Positions 9,731 through 21,246 of a DNA stretch of 64,000 nucleotides are shown one piece after another. Position 1 is the first letter of the stretch; the number at the start of each line of letters is the position of its first letter. Source of the DNA: Byssovorax sp. GTDB lineage: Bacteria; Myxococcota_A; Polyangia; Polyangiales; Polyangiaceae. Below the pieces are notes generated by a model. That model made no database searches. It worked only from the letters and a program-made list of their open reading frames with translations, and was not told where the DNA came from. Both the position numbers and the translations under genes were made by a program. The stretch is taken from the NCBI GenBank assembly GCA_025362495.1, contig JANYGI010000020.1, positions 1 to 64,000 of the forward strand, read 5' to 3'.

Positions 9731-10033
9731 TCAGCCGCGTACTGCGACGGTGCTGTCCATCCGGCTGATTGTGTCGTCCACCTGAACGATCGCCCGGCCC
9801 ACCTGGCCGAAGGTGTCGCCACGCACCCCATTCACGCATCTCCCATCGCCGACCGCCGCGCCCACGTCGCGAATAGTCCGACCCACCTGCCGCAGAGCAG
9901 GGCCCACCTGGCGCGTCGCACGTCCCACCTCAGGGATCGCAGGGCCCACTCCGTTGATCGCGTCGCGCACCTCGTCAATCGCGCGGCCCACCTGGCTGGT
10001 CGCACTTTGTCCTTCCCTTGAAATGGCACGCAC
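9731..10033 (-). CDS. Possible small heptad-repeat protein
   Basis: 100 aa from GTG 10033. The protein is built almost entirely of seven-residue units of the type xVG(R/P)AI(x) (QVGRAID, GVGPAIP, QVGRTIR, QVGRAIV), because the DNA is a 21-bp tandem repeat (see 9772-10007). Regular Val/Ile spacing fits an amphipathic helix or coiled coil. There is no signal peptide and no family match that I know. The frame is open over the whole repeat, which favours coding, but other frames are open too. It is divergent from the gene at 10129. Confidence 0.4.
   Translation of the reverse strand: MRAISREGQSATSQVGRAIDEVRDAINGVGPAIPEVGRATRQVGPALRQVGRTIRDVGAAVGDGRCVNGVRGDTFGQVGRAIVQVDDTISRMDSTVAVRG
9772..10007. 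repeat. Degenerate 21-bp tandem repeat, about 11 units
   Basis: A core 'cccac' recurs exactly in 21-bp phase at 9798, 9861, 9882, 9903, 9924, 9945 and 9987, with variants at 9777 and 9966; units at 9819 and 9840 are more degraded. The better units read roughly ggcccacctnnnnnatcgcgc. The period is a multiple of three, so each unit encodes one heptad on the minus strand. Confidence 0.8.
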
Positions 10034-10128
10034 GCCATCCTTTACACGCGTGGCTGGTGGCGTCGGCGATCCCCGCCGCGATCACCGGCCTCCGACTCAT
10101 CCAATCTCATCATCGAGCGAGGTCCCCC

Positions 10129-11052
10129 GTGCCCAAGTCCAAGCCCGCCCAGACGCCCATCAAGCCCGCCGCCATCAAATCCGCGCTCCCGGAGAGCACC
10201 GCTCCCTCCGCGATCGACGCGGCCACGTATCCCGCCCGGATCGACGAGCTCCTTGCGTCGTTCAAGGCCCCGGTCAACGCAGCTTCCCGCGCCTGGCTCG
10301 AAGAGCAGATGAGCGAGTCCGCCGCGCGCGACGACGGCGCCCGCGTCGGCTCGACGACCATCCTCGATGGCGTGATCGAGGCCACGCACATCGCGCAAGA
10401 GTCGCTCCTCGCCGGCAAGATCGTCGGATATGGCCCGCTCCGCCACCGCTACTGCCTCGATCTTGCTCGCGCGCTCGCCGACAAGGTCGCTCACTTCGAC
10501 GCGTCCATCGTCGGCGCCGCGGGGGCCAGCGCCGAGAAGACATCGAGCCTTCGCGAGTCGCGCGACGACCGCCGCCGCGCCCTCCGCGTGATCAAGAACC
10601 TGACGGCGAGCGACACCGCCGCTCAGGCTCGCTTGAAGAAGGTCCGTGGCCGCAATGAGCGCCCGGACGAGCGCGCTCAATCACTCCAGGGCATCTCGAA
10701 AGAGCTCTCTGCCGCCACCGCGGGCGTGCCGGCGGAGCTCGTCCACGATGCCGGCGTGACGCATGGCCTCTCTCAACGACTCAACGGCTACGCCCACGCG
10801 GTCGTCTCCACGCACGATACGGCCCATGAAGAGCGCGCCGCGGTCGCCGCCCAGTACGACGCGATGAACGTGCTCGACGGCCGGATCCGGCACGAGCTGC
10901 GGGCGCTCGAAGGCGCGATGCGCGACAGCCGCAAGAGCGACAAGAGCGTCCCCGAGCTGAAGATTGCTGTGCTCCGCAACGGGCGCAAGAAGAAGGCGAA
11001 GGCCGCGAGCGGCACCGACGCCGTCCCTGCCGCGAAAAAGCCCATCGGCTGA
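10129..11052 (+). CDS. Hypothetical helical protein
   Basis: 307 aa from GTG 10129 (preceded by GAGCGAGG). An upstream TTG at 10018 would add an implausible 37-residue extension. The N-terminus is Pro/Lys-rich, the body is alpha-helical with no cysteines or obvious catalytic motif, and the tail is strongly basic (GRKKKAKAA). There is no signal peptide. I do not recognise the family; the overall design resembles the hypothetical protein at 32351-33151, but I cannot show that they are homologous. Its function is unknown. Confidence 0.6.
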   Translation: MPKSKPAQTPIKPAAIKSALPESTAPSAIDAATYPARIDELLASFKAPVNAASRAWLEEQMSESAARDDGARVGSTTILDGVIEATHIAQESLLAGKIVGYGPLRHRYCLDLARALADKVAHFDASIVGAAGASAEKTSSLRESRDDRRRALRVIKNLTASDTAAQARLKKVRGRNERPDERAQSLQGISKELSAATAGVPAELVHDAGVTHGLSQRLNGYAHAVVSTHDTAHEERAAVAAQYDAMNVLDGRIRHELRALEGAMRDSRKSDKSVPELKIAVLRNGRKKKAKAASGTDAVPAAKKPIG

Positions 11053-11295
11053 GCGCCGGTGAGGTGACGCGTTCGTCCCCGCCCGCCACCACGACGCTCT
11101 CAACGAGCGCTCCCACCTGCGAGCATTCCCGTGCTCCCGCCCACAGTCACAGGCTGCCTGTCCGCAAACAGGCGCCATGTAGGCGGTCCCGTTCTCACAA
11201 AACATACTTGACGTGAGGCCACGGAATAGGATGTTGTGAAGCCAGCTCCCGCGGGAACACAGGGTTCCAGTCGGAGGGCAATTTGGCGGTGGAAC

Positions 11296-12519
11296 ATGAT
11301 TCATCCTCGCCCCGTTCTCGATCTGTCGACTGCGCCGTTCGCGGTCATGTCCTCCCTCCTCGCCGCCGGGCTCGAGCGCGAGCCGACGCGTCGGTTTCAT
11401 TTCCGCGTCCCACCGCGCTGGCGGTCCCCCGTCCTCGAAAACCCTTTCGCCGCCGAGGCAGAGCGGCGAGTTCTCCAGTGGTTCGAATCGCTCGGGTGCA
11501 GCCGCGCCGAGGTGGATCGAGCCCGGAAATTCGACGCCGCGGGCTACGTGGGGATCCCGTTTCCCACCCTCTCTCGCGACAAGACCATCCGCGTCGCCAA
11601 GTACCTCTCTCTCTGGCTCCTGTGGGACGACGTCGAGGTGGAGACCCTCGAAGGGCGCTGGCGGATCGACGCCGACAACGTCCTCGCCGACCTCCCGCCC
11701 GAGCGGATGAGCCGCTTCGATCAGGGCTGGTGGCAGCTCCTCGGCGAGCTCGCCGTCGAGCGCACGCCGGCCTGGATCGAGCGCCTGTGCGAGGCCATGG
11801 CGGCCTGGAACACGGCGGCCGTCGCCGAAGCGGAGATGATGAAGGCCCACCGCGAGAAGGGCGAGCTCCCCACCTTCGAGCGGCACCTGGCCCTGCGCAT
11901 CGCCACCATTGGCATGTTCGCCACGGTGCAGCTCCTCGAAGACGCCCACAATTTCGAGCTCCCGCGCGAGTTCCACGCCCGGCCGGCGGTGCGCCGGATC
12001 GAGACGCTCGCGGGCCAGATCGTGGGCCTCGGCAACGACATCCTCAGCCTCGGTAAAGACTGCGCCGAGGACCAGTGCAACCTCGTCACCACGCTGATGC
12101 GGGAGCGCGGGCTGACGATCGACGCCGCGATCGAGACCCTCGTGCACATGCACGACGAGGCGCTGGAAGAGTACGACCGGCTCGGCGATACGCTGATTGC
12201 GTCTGCGCCCGAGTCGGCGGCCCACGTCGCGCGCTGGCTCCAGGATCTGCGGTATGCGTCGATCGGATTCAGCCTCTGGGAGTCGCAGGCTCCGCGCTAC
12301 ACCGCGCACAAGATCGTGGCCTCTGGCCGCGTGCTCGAGCCGCGATTCTCGTTCTTCCCGGCCAGGTGCGCGGCGCCGCCCAGCTCGCGGCACCTCGTCG
12401 TTCCGCCGAGCTCGCGGCATGTCGCGGCGCCGCAGAGCGCGCGGCGCCGCACCGTACCTCCGCCGCCCTCCCATCGATTCGCGATGATCTCGAGCTTCGA
12501 CTTCCCCGAGGATGCATGA
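11296..12519 (+). CDS. Class I terpene synthase (bacterial terpene cyclase, family 2)
   Basis: 407 aa from ATG 11296; GTG 11236 is an alternative. The metal-binding aspartate motif is DDVEVE (D111, D112), a DDxxxE variant. The NSE triad is NDILSLGKD (N247, S251, D255), and the C-terminal RY pair is present (PRY, about residue 335). Such enzymes ionise a prenyl diphosphate with three Mg2+ and cyclise it; chain length and product cannot be read from sequence. After the catalytic domain comes a ~50-residue low-complexity Pro/Ser/Arg tail with a repeated PPSSRH-type unit, not typical of the family. It overlaps the next gene by 4 bp. Confidence 0.88.
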   Translation: MIHPRPVLDLSTAPFAVMSSLLAAGLEREPTRRFHFRVPPRWRSPVLENPFAAEAERRVLQWFESLGCSRAEVDRARKFDAAGYVGIPFPTLSRDKTIRVAKYLSLWLLWDDVEVETLEGRWRIDADNVLADLPPERMSRFDQGWWQLLGELAVERTPAWIERLCEAMAAWNTAAVAEAEMMKAHREKGELPTFERHLALRIATIGMFATVQLLEDAHNFELPREFHARPAVRRIETLAGQIVGLGNDILSLGKDCAEDQCNLVTTLMRERGLTIDAAIETLVHMHDEALEEYDRLGDTLIASAPESAAHVARWLQDLRYASIGFSLWESQAPRYTAHKIVASGRVLEPRFSFFPARCAAPPSSRHLVVPPSSRHVAAPQSARRRTVPPPPSHRFAMISSFDFPEDA

Positions 12520-12926
12520 CGATAAAAGTGACCACCAATGGCCCGTTCCTCACGGTCGACGCCCTCGACGTGCTGGCGGAGGACGATCTCCCTTCGCTGT
12601 TCAAAGCCTTCGAGGCGGCATCCCGCGCGGGGCCGTTCGTGGTCCTCACCGACACCACGTCGATGAAATCGTCGCCACGACAGGTGATCTCTGCCTTCGC
12701 CGACGGCCTCAAGCGCATGCCCTCGCTCCAGAAGATCTGGCTGGGCAACGCCGTCGTCGTCAACTCGCCGGCCGTGCGATTCGTGCTCTCGACGCTGCTG
12801 ATCGTGGCGCCGATGCCGACCGAGGTGAAGGTCTTCGACGAGAAGCTCGAGGCCCGGCGCTGGCTGGGATCGATCCTCGGGCGCGAGGGGATCTCCCTCC
12901 CACCGCAGCTCCTCAAGGCCGGATAG
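12516..12926 (+). CDS. STAS/SpoIIAA-like small protein coupled to the terpene synthase
   Basis: 136 aa from ATG 12516, which overlaps the terpene synthase stop (ATGA). The alternating beta/alpha pattern (DLPSLFKAFEAASRAGPFVVLTD; a central KIWLGNAVVV strand; FDEKLEARRWL near the end) resembles the SpoIIAA/STAS-like fold used for protein-protein interaction or small-ligand binding. No phosphorylatable serine can be assigned with confidence. The tight coupling suggests a role linked to the cyclase, for example regulation or localisation, but that is inference. Confidence 0.7.
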   Translation: MTIKVTTNGPFLTVDALDVLAEDDLPSLFKAFEAASRAGPFVVLTDTTSMKSSPRQVISAFADGLKRMPSLQKIWLGNAVVVNSPAVRFVLSTLLIVAPMPTEVKVFDEKLEARRWLGSILGREGISLPPQLLKAG

Positions 12927-13074
12927 CGGCTAATCGTCGGGCTCCGCGGCGAAGATCGGGAGAGCCGGGTGACGACGAGCGAGGTCGTCACCGAGACCGC
13001 CCAGCTCGAGCCGGCCGCCGCGTGGCCCGTGCGTTCGCCTGACGCGCGCCCGCCGACGCGATACCCTCCCGCGC

Positions 13075-13368
13075 ATGAGCGCCAAATCGAACGTCGATCT
13101 ATCCGCGCCTTGCGACCATTCCGCCGAGGCGACCATCCACACCGTCAAGCGCCCCGCCGCCGGCTGCGAGGACTGCTTGAAAATCGGGGGCCGCTGGGTC
13201 CACCTCCGCGAGTGCCTCACCTGCGGTCACGTCGGCTGCTGCGACTCGTCGCCGAACAAGCACGCGGCCGCGCATTTCCACGCGTCGCGCCACCCGATCA
13301 TCACCTCGGTCGAGCCCGGCGAGAGCTGGTGCTGGTGCTACGTGGACGAGGCGATGCTCGGCGCGTGA
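13075..13368 (+). CDS. UBP-type zinc finger protein
   Basis: 97 aa. Cys and His residues are spaced as in the zf-UBP domain (C13-H15, CEDC, CLTCGHVGCC, HAAAHFHASRHP), with the closing block SWCWCYVDEA. In eukaryotes this domain binds the C-terminus of ubiquitin; stand-alone bacterial copies are common in actinobacteria and myxobacteria and their ligand is unknown. No other domain is attached and there is no signal peptide. Gaps of about 150 bp on both sides suggest an independent transcript. Confidence 0.88.
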   Translation: MSAKSNVDLSAPCDHSAEATIHTVKRPAAGCEDCLKIGGRWVHLRECLTCGHVGCCDSSPNKHAAAHFHASRHPIITSVEPGESWCWCYVDEAMLGA

Positions 13369-13523
13369 GCGGTCGCGCGTCGTCGCGGCTGCGCTGCGAA
13401 CGCTCGATTCCACGGCCCGCTGTGTGGGCGGCGCCGCGCGGCGGGTTCTCGTTCTTCCTGCAAGTGTAGAATCCTCGCAGAACGCAGCAGTTCCGTCCTG
13501 TCTGCTGGTAAACTGCGCGCCGC

Positions 13524-14372
13524 ATGACGACCAGCATCGATCTTCCGTATTTCGACGTTCTCCTCGAAGGCCTCCGCCAGGGCCACCCCGATCTCTCCGT
13601 CGGCTTCGGTCGTCACGTGCACTGGGGCTACTGGGACGACGCGCACCGGCCCGATGGATCGATGGTCGACTTCGCGGCCGCGGCCGAGCGCCTCTGCCGG
13701 CGGGTCTGCGACGCGGGCTCCGCGCGCGACGGGCAAAGCATCCTCGACGTGGGCTGTGGCCTCGGGGGCACCGTGGCGAGCCTCAACGAGCGCCTCTCGG
13801 ACGTGAAGCTCGCCGGGCTCAACATCGACGCTCGCCAGATCGAGCGGGCCCGCCGCGAGGTCCACGCACGGCCCGGCAACGAGATCGTCTTTCACGAGGG
13901 CGACGCCTGCAAGATGCCTTTCCCCGACGCCTCGTTCGACGTGGTGCTCGCGGTCGAGTGCGCCTTTCACTTCCCGAGCCGCGCCCGCTTCTTCGCCGAG
14001 GCCCGGCGCGTCCTCCGCCCGGGCGGCGTGCTCTCGCTCTGCGATTTCCTCCCCTCGAAGCTGGCAGTCCCGATCCTCCGCGCCCAGGACCTCGTCTTCG
14101 GCGGCTACGTGCGCAACGTCGTCGGCCCGACCGACGTGAGCATCCCTCTCGATCGTTACCTCGGCCTCGCCCGCGAGGCCGGCCTCACCCCCGCGATCGA
14201 GGAGGACATCACCCGCAACACACTCCCGACCTATCCCATCCTCCAGAAGATCGCCCTGGAAATGGGGGTCCACGGGCTCACGGCCAAGTGGGGAGTCGGC
14301 GCGATGGGCCTCGTCAGCCGCCTCGCGCTGCTGCGCTATCTCATCCTCACGTTCAAGAAGCCGGCTGCCTGA
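13524..14372 (+). CDS. SAM-dependent class I methyltransferase (UbiE/type 11)
   Basis: 282 aa. Motif I is ILDVGCGLGGT (about 74-84), followed by the acidic end of strand 2 (LNIDARQIERAR), GDACKMPFPDASFDVV and VLRPGGVLSLCDF. The layout fits small-molecule methyltransferases, such as those acting in ubiquinone, tocopherol or polyketide pathways. The substrate is unknown. It sits 1 kb downstream of the terpene synthase on the same strand, so tailoring of a terpenoid is possible but not shown. Its 3' end overlaps the convergent gene at 14353 by 20 bp. Confidence 0.85.
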   Translation: MTTSIDLPYFDVLLEGLRQGHPDLSVGFGRHVHWGYWDDAHRPDGSMVDFAAAAERLCRRVCDAGSARDGQSILDVGCGLGGTVASLNERLSDVKLAGLNIDARQIERARREVHARPGNEIVFHEGDACKMPFPDASFDVVLAVECAFHFPSRARFFAEARRVLRPGGVLSLCDFLPSKLAVPILRAQDLVFGGYVRNVVGPTDVSIPLDRYLGLAREAGLTPAIEEDITRNTLPTYPILQKIALEMGVHGLTAKWGVGAMGLVSRLALLRYLILTFKKPAA

Positions 14373-14772
14373 CGAGCCGCGCCGCGAGCCAGAGCGCCAC
14401 GGCGCCTCCGGCGTAGTAGCACAGCAGATCGAGCCATTCGAAGCACGAGCCGAGGACGTGGAGGCCAATCCAGGTGCTCCGCGCGCGCTCGAGCCATTCC
14501 CCGTGGAAGCGCTGGGAGATCTCCATCACCGTCAGAGCCCCGACGATCGCGCCGGCCACCCTCCACGCCGGAGGCCGCAGGACCACAGCGCGCGCCGCCA
14601 GGATCATGAACACCGTGCCGAAGAAATCGAGCGCCTGGCCCCGGACGTGCTCGCTCCCCGGCCCCTGGTAATACTTGCTGAGAACGCCAATCATGAAAGG
14701 CACGCTCGCGGCGGCGAGCAGGCGGAGTCGGTCCTTCCCGTCGCCCGGCGCGCCGGCGAGCGCGGCGCTCAT
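14353..14772 (-). CDS. Small integral membrane protein, DUF2809-like
   Basis: 139 aa with about four transmembrane helices and the motifs LSKYYQGP, DFFGTVF and MEISQRFH, which resemble the DUF2809 (VanZ-like) group of small membrane proteins of unknown function. It overlaps aat upstream by 4 bp, so it is the last gene of the minus-strand operon that starts at 21182. It also overlaps the convergent methyltransferase by 20 bp. Confidence 0.65.
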   Translation of the reverse strand: MSAALAGAPGDGKDRLRLLAAASVPFMIGVLSKYYQGPGSEHVRGQALDFFGTVFMILAARAVVLRPPAWRVAGAIVGALTVMEISQRFHGEWLERARSTWIGLHVLGSCFEWLDLLCYYAGGAVALWLAARLVRQPAS

Positions 14773-15479
14773 TTCTCCTTCGGCTCAGGGGGATCGAGCG
14801 GATCGAGCGTCCATGGGCCGACGCGGGTCGGCTTCTTCAAGGCCTTCTTCAGCGCCGCGAGGAAGCGCGTCCGCGACCACTCGACGGCGCCGAAGCGCTC
14901 GAGGTGCTCGGTGTGGACCTGGCAGTCGACGAAGTCGAACCCCCAGCGATCGAGCTGCCGTACCAGGGTGGCAAAGGCCACCTTCGAGGCGTCCGGGGCC
15001 TCGGCGAACATCGACTCTCCGAAGAAGGCTCCCCCGAGCGCGACGCCGTAGAGGCCGCCCACCAGCTCGCCTTCGCGCCAGGCCTCGATCGAGTGGGCCA
15101 GGCCGCGGCGGTGCAGCGCGACGTAGCCCTCGATCATCTCGTCGGTGATCCAGGTGCCGTCCTGGCCGGGGCGCTCCTTCTGCGAGCAGCCGCGCATCAC
15201 CTGACGAAAGGCCGTATCGAGGCGGACTTCGTAGAGGCCCCGGCGCATCTGCTTCTCCAGGCTCCGGCCCACGTGGATCTCGCTCGGGACGAGCACCGTG
15301 CGCGGATCGGGAGAGTGCCAGAGGAGGGGCAAGTCCTCGTGAGGCCAGGGGAAAATGCCGCTGGAGTAGGCGAGGATCAGGCGATCTTCCGAGAGATCGC
15401 CCCCCACGGCGAGCACGCCGCTGTCCTCCGCGAGCTGCGGAGGCGGGAAGATCAGCCGATGATCGAGGCGGAAGATCAC
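14769..15479 (-). CDS. aat: Leucyl/phenylalanyl-tRNA--protein transferase
   Basis: 236 aa, the usual length. Family landmarks are GLLAVGGDLS-type (here GVLAVGGDLS), YSSGIFPWP, WHSPDPRTVL, TWITDEMIEGY, HSIEAWREGELVGGLYGVALGGAFFGESMF and DCQVHTEHLERFGA. The enzyme transfers Leu or Phe from aminoacyl-tRNA to N-terminal Lys/Arg, marking proteins for ClpAP degradation by the N-end rule. It overlaps the propeller gene upstream and the membrane protein downstream by 4 bp each. In many bacteria aat lies near clpA or bpt; here it is embedded in a kinase operon instead. Confidence 0.95.
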   Translation of the reverse strand: MIFRLDHRLIFPPPQLAEDSGVLAVGGDLSEDRLILAYSSGIFPWPHEDLPLLWHSPDPRTVLVPSEIHVGRSLEKQMRRGLYEVRLDTAFRQVMRGCSQKERPGQDGTWITDEMIEGYVALHRRGLAHSIEAWREGELVGGLYGVALGGAFFGESMFAEAPDASKVAFATLVRQLDRWGFDFVDCQVHTEHLERFGAVEWSRTRFLAALKKALKKPTRVGPWTLDPLDPPEPKEK

Positions 15480-16816
15480 TCGCCGTACAACCAGAGCCCG
15501 CCGTCGCGGCAGGCGATGAGGAGACGCTTCTGGCCCGCAGGGAGGGCGGCAATCGGGCTGTTGCAGACTCGCTCGCTCGCCAGCGTGAGCGCGCCGCGCG
15601 GGCTGATGACGCCGGCGCGGCCGGAGGCGCGCACGAAGGCGATCTGGCCTTCCTCATCGATCATCGGGGCGGGGCTCGGCTTGATCTCGACAGGCACGCC
15701 GAAGAAGCCTGATCCAGCGCCGCCCACGGTGCCACCGAAGATGCCGCCCGCGCCGCTGCCGGGGGGCGGGCCGGCCTGGGGAGGAGGCGACGTGGGAGCC
15801 TTTTCCAGGGCGACCCGGACTGTCTCGTTGCCCGCGGCGTCGACGCCGACGAGGAGGCCATTCTGCGTCGCCGCGAGGAGGAGCCCGCCGGGCCCGAGCG
15901 TGACGGGGCCGTCGATCTGGGCGGCGGATCCGCTGCTCTGACGGACGTGAGTGACGCCGGTGGGCAGATCGAAATCGACGATGCGTCGGCTGTCGACGAT
16001 GGCCGTGAGGGTGCGCGCGCCGGTGACGACGGCGCCGCGGCGAGGGAAGCCGCCGAGGTTGCCGAGCCGCCGCGGCCCCGTCGGCGGGCGCCACGCGAAC
16101 ACCGATCCCGACTCGGTGGTGAAGACCGCGCCGAGCGGGCCCGACTCGGTCGAGGGGCCTTGCACGAGCGCGCCAGTCACGCGGCTGTCGGCCGATCCAG
16201 GCTTGATTTCCAGGGCGGTTCGCGCGCGCACGGCGCCGTCGCGATCGATCTCCACGAGCGAGCCGCCCGCCGCGATGACGACGCCGCCGTCGCCCAGCGC
16301 GAGCGGCGCGGTGTCGGCGTCGCGCCCGCGCAGCCCGAGCGCGCTGACGAAGCGAACGGCCCCCGACGGCGTGAGGCCCACGGCCTGGCCCGCGGCCGTG
16401 ACGAGCACCAGTGTTCCATCGCTCGTGAGCACCGGCGGGACGACCGCGGCCGAGGTGCCGAAGCGGACGCGCCACAGCTCTTTGCCCGAGGAATCGAGCT
16501 TGATCACGTCGGGCGTGGTGGCCACGACGAAGATGTCGTCGTGCTCGTCGACGACGGGCGGCTGCTCGATCCCGCCGGTGATGTGGTGCTCCCAGCGATG
16601 GAGCGGCGCGGCGGGAAACAGCGTCCGTGAGCGCCCGGTGCGCTGCGCGTCGAGGCGCTCGCTCGGCGCGGCGCCGCGGGGAGCGCCGACGACGAGGGTG
16701 CGCGGCATCGAGGGATCGATGACGTCGGCGCGCGCGGGCGAGGCCAGCGCGAGCGCGATCGCCGCGGCGAGGATCGCGCCGGGTTGCGCGGTGAATGAAG
16801 GAGATCCGTGGTTCAT
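15476..16816 (-). CDS. Secreted PQQ-type beta-propeller protein
   Basis: 446 aa from ATG 16816, chosen because a Sec signal peptide follows at once (AAAIALALASPARA-D). The mature region has repeated blades of the PQQ/WD-like kind (DIFVVATTPDVIKLDSSGKELWR, GTLVLVTAAGQAVGLTPSGAVR, LLLAATQNGLLVGVDAAG), similar in layout to BamB and quinoprotein-type propellers. A Pro/Gly-rich insert interrupts one blade near residue 350. No catalytic motif is seen, so a binding or scaffold role in periplasm or on the surface is likely. It lies 29 bp after the kinase gene and overlaps aat by 4 bp. Confidence 0.75.
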   Translation of the reverse strand: MNHGSPSFTAQPGAILAAAIALALASPARADVIDPSMPRTLVVGAPRGAAPSERLDAQRTGRSRTLFPAAPLHRWEHHITGGIEQPPVVDEHDDIFVVATTPDVIKLDSSGKELWRVRFGTSAAVVPPVLTSDGTLVLVTAAGQAVGLTPSGAVRFVSALGLRGRDADTAPLALGDGGVVIAAGGSLVEIDRDGAVRARTALEIKPGSADSRVTGALVQGPSTESGPLGAVFTTESGSVFAWRPPTGPRRLGNLGGFPRRGAVVTGARTLTAIVDSRRIVDFDLPTGVTHVRQSSGSAAQIDGPVTLGPGGLLLAATQNGLLVGVDAAGNETVRVALEKAPTSPPPQAGPPPGSGAGGIFGGTVGGAGSGFFGVPVEIKPSPAPMIDEEGQIAFVRASGRAGVISPRGALTLASERVCNSPIAALPAGQKRLLIACRDGGLWLYGE

Positions 16817-16845
16817 GCGCTCGCTCTTCGCCCGGCGCGGCCCGG

Positions 16846-19208
<2,363 letters not shown>

Positions 19209-19212
<4 letters not shown>

Positions 19213-21182
19213 TTGGCGCCCCGGGGAGCCGGCGGCGGCGGCGCTTTGCTCGGGGGGCCGATCGCGAAATCGACTTCGATTTCCGGCACGTCGGCGCGTC
19301 CGGGGAGGGCGACGGCGCGGGCGACATGGCCGAAGACGCGGAGCGTGTCGCCCTTCTTCGCGGAGCTCTCGGCGCCGAGCACGAGGCGCACCGTGCACGC
19401 GCTCGTGGTGGTGCAGCCCTGGCCCTGCGGCACGTCGAGCAGCATCACCGTCTCGTAGCCTTGCTTCTTGATGTCGGTGACCTCGCCGGTGACGGCGACG
19501 GCCTTGCCCACGTTGCCGGCGATGTTCGCCGCGACGGCGCCGTAGCTCACCGTCTCGCCGGCCAGGAACTCGCGCGCCGCGGCGTCGAGGCTGTCGACGC
19601 GGCGGACCATGATCCGCGCGAGGCGCGGCGCGAGGCCGGGGATCTTGGCGCGCACCTCGATCTGGGTTGCGCCGACCGAGGACACGTTCATCACCTGCGC
19701 GAAGGTTCCATCGGGGCGCACGACGATGGCGCGGCCGGCCGCGAGGACCTCGGCGCCCTTCATCGTGCGGCCCGCGAGGACGAAGCTCGGGCCGTCGATG
19801 ATCACGTGCGGGCCGGGCGCTTCGAGCGTGAGCGTGACGATGCCGACGGAGACGTTGACGACGCCGTTCTCGGCGCTGCCGCCCTCGGGCGTGACGACGT
19901 AGGGGACCTGCCGCGTCAGCGTCTTCGACTCGCCCGAGAGCCCGGTGCACGCGTCGGTGACGTCGAGGTTCTCGACGGCGCGGCCGCCCGCGAGCGGGAG
20001 CGTGTGGCCGTTGATCGACACCGTCGTCCCCGCGGCGGTCTCGGCGACGACCTGGATCGACGGGTGATCACCCTGGAGCGCGGTGAGGTCGGGGCGGATG
20101 CGGTACGCGACGTTGACGATGATACCCAGCGTCTCGTCGCGTCCACTGCCGGGCCTGTCGACGGCGACCTTCATCCGGTTTTCGCCGAGCGAGAGCGCCG
20201 TCGGCAGGGGCACGAGGGCGGTGCCGCCGGCCATGGTCGCGGAGGCGGCGCCGATGGTGACCTTGGTCCCGTCGGGGCAGCTCTTGCACGTGAGCTCGAC
20301 GCCCTCGCGCCCTTCGTTGTCGGCGCGCGCGCGGGCCGTGAGCGGCGGCGGGCTCGGCCAGAAGACGGCGACGAGCACCGCGACGAGCGCCAGCGCGCCG
20401 GCCGCGATCACCACGGCGAGGGCGCGCTTCGTGGAAGGATCGGCGACCTTGCTCTTCGCGCGCGCCACGCGCGCAGCGTTCGGCGGCTCGATGCGATGCC
20501 GTCGCTTTCCGCCTTCCCACGCGGGCTGGCGCGGCATCGGCGGCCGCCTTCCCAGCGCGCCGGGGCCGACGGTCGCGCCGAGCTCGTCGGCGGCCTGATA
20601 CCCGTACGGCGTGTCTTCGCCGGGCTCGGGCTCGCGCACGTAGGCCGTCGTCGGCGCGTCGGGATCGAGGAGATCTTCGGGCTCGGGCGCTTCACCGGGG
20701 CGGAGCGGCGCGATGCCGGGCCGCGCGACGCCGAGCAGCGTGCTGTTGGCGCTGGGCACGAGCCGCGGCGCGCCCGCGGGCGGCGCGAGTTGTACTTGCT
20801 GCGCGCCGGCCTGTGGGTGCTGTGCGCCGGGCTGCGCGCTGCCGAGGCCGAGGCTGCCCGCGGGGAGGCCGACGATCGTCCGGTTCGCTGCGGCTCCCGG
20901 CGATCCGCTCTGCTGCGGGTTCGCCATGGCCACGGTGCCATGCAGGCCGAGCGCGCCCGCGGGCATGCCGACGATGGTGCGGTTGGCCTTCGACGACGCG
21001 CCGGCCGCAGGCGCGGCAGGAGCGGCGGGCCGCGGGCCGAGGTCCGCCATCGAGACGCCGACCATGGTCCGCGCGGCGGGCTTGGGGGCCTGAACCGGCG
21101 CTGCGAGACGCGCGCCGCAGAAAGGGCACGCGACGGATCCCTCGACGGGGGTGGCCTTCCCGCATTGCGGGCAATGCGACAT
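19209..21182 (-). CDS. Zinc-ribbon membrane protein with repeated T-[IM]-V-G motifs
   Basis: 657 aa from ATG 21182. An N-terminal zinc ribbon (C4, C7, C19, C22) is followed by a low-complexity Ala/Pro/Gly region. That region carries repeats of one short motif: RTMVGVSMADLG (T39), RTIVGMPAGALG (T69), RTIVGLPAGSLG (T102), STLLGVA (T148) and a weaker ATVGPGALG. One transmembrane helix (AVVIAAGALALVAVLVAVFW, about 265-285) leads to a ~370-residue outer region of beta-rich domains with two cysteine pairs. The kinase gene follows with a 4-bp overlap. The threonines look like candidate phosphorylation sites, possibly read by FHA domains; that is inference. Confidence 0.7.
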
Positions 21183-21246
21183 GGCGCGAATGTAGCGCAA
21201 GCCGCTGCCGGCCGGGCGCGTTAGTGATCGGCGGGGGGATCGACGC

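Noticed and set aside
11157..11225. Promoter-like TTGACG ... TAGGAT before the terpene synthase
   Set aside because: The spacer is only about 13 bp, too short for a sigma70 promoter.
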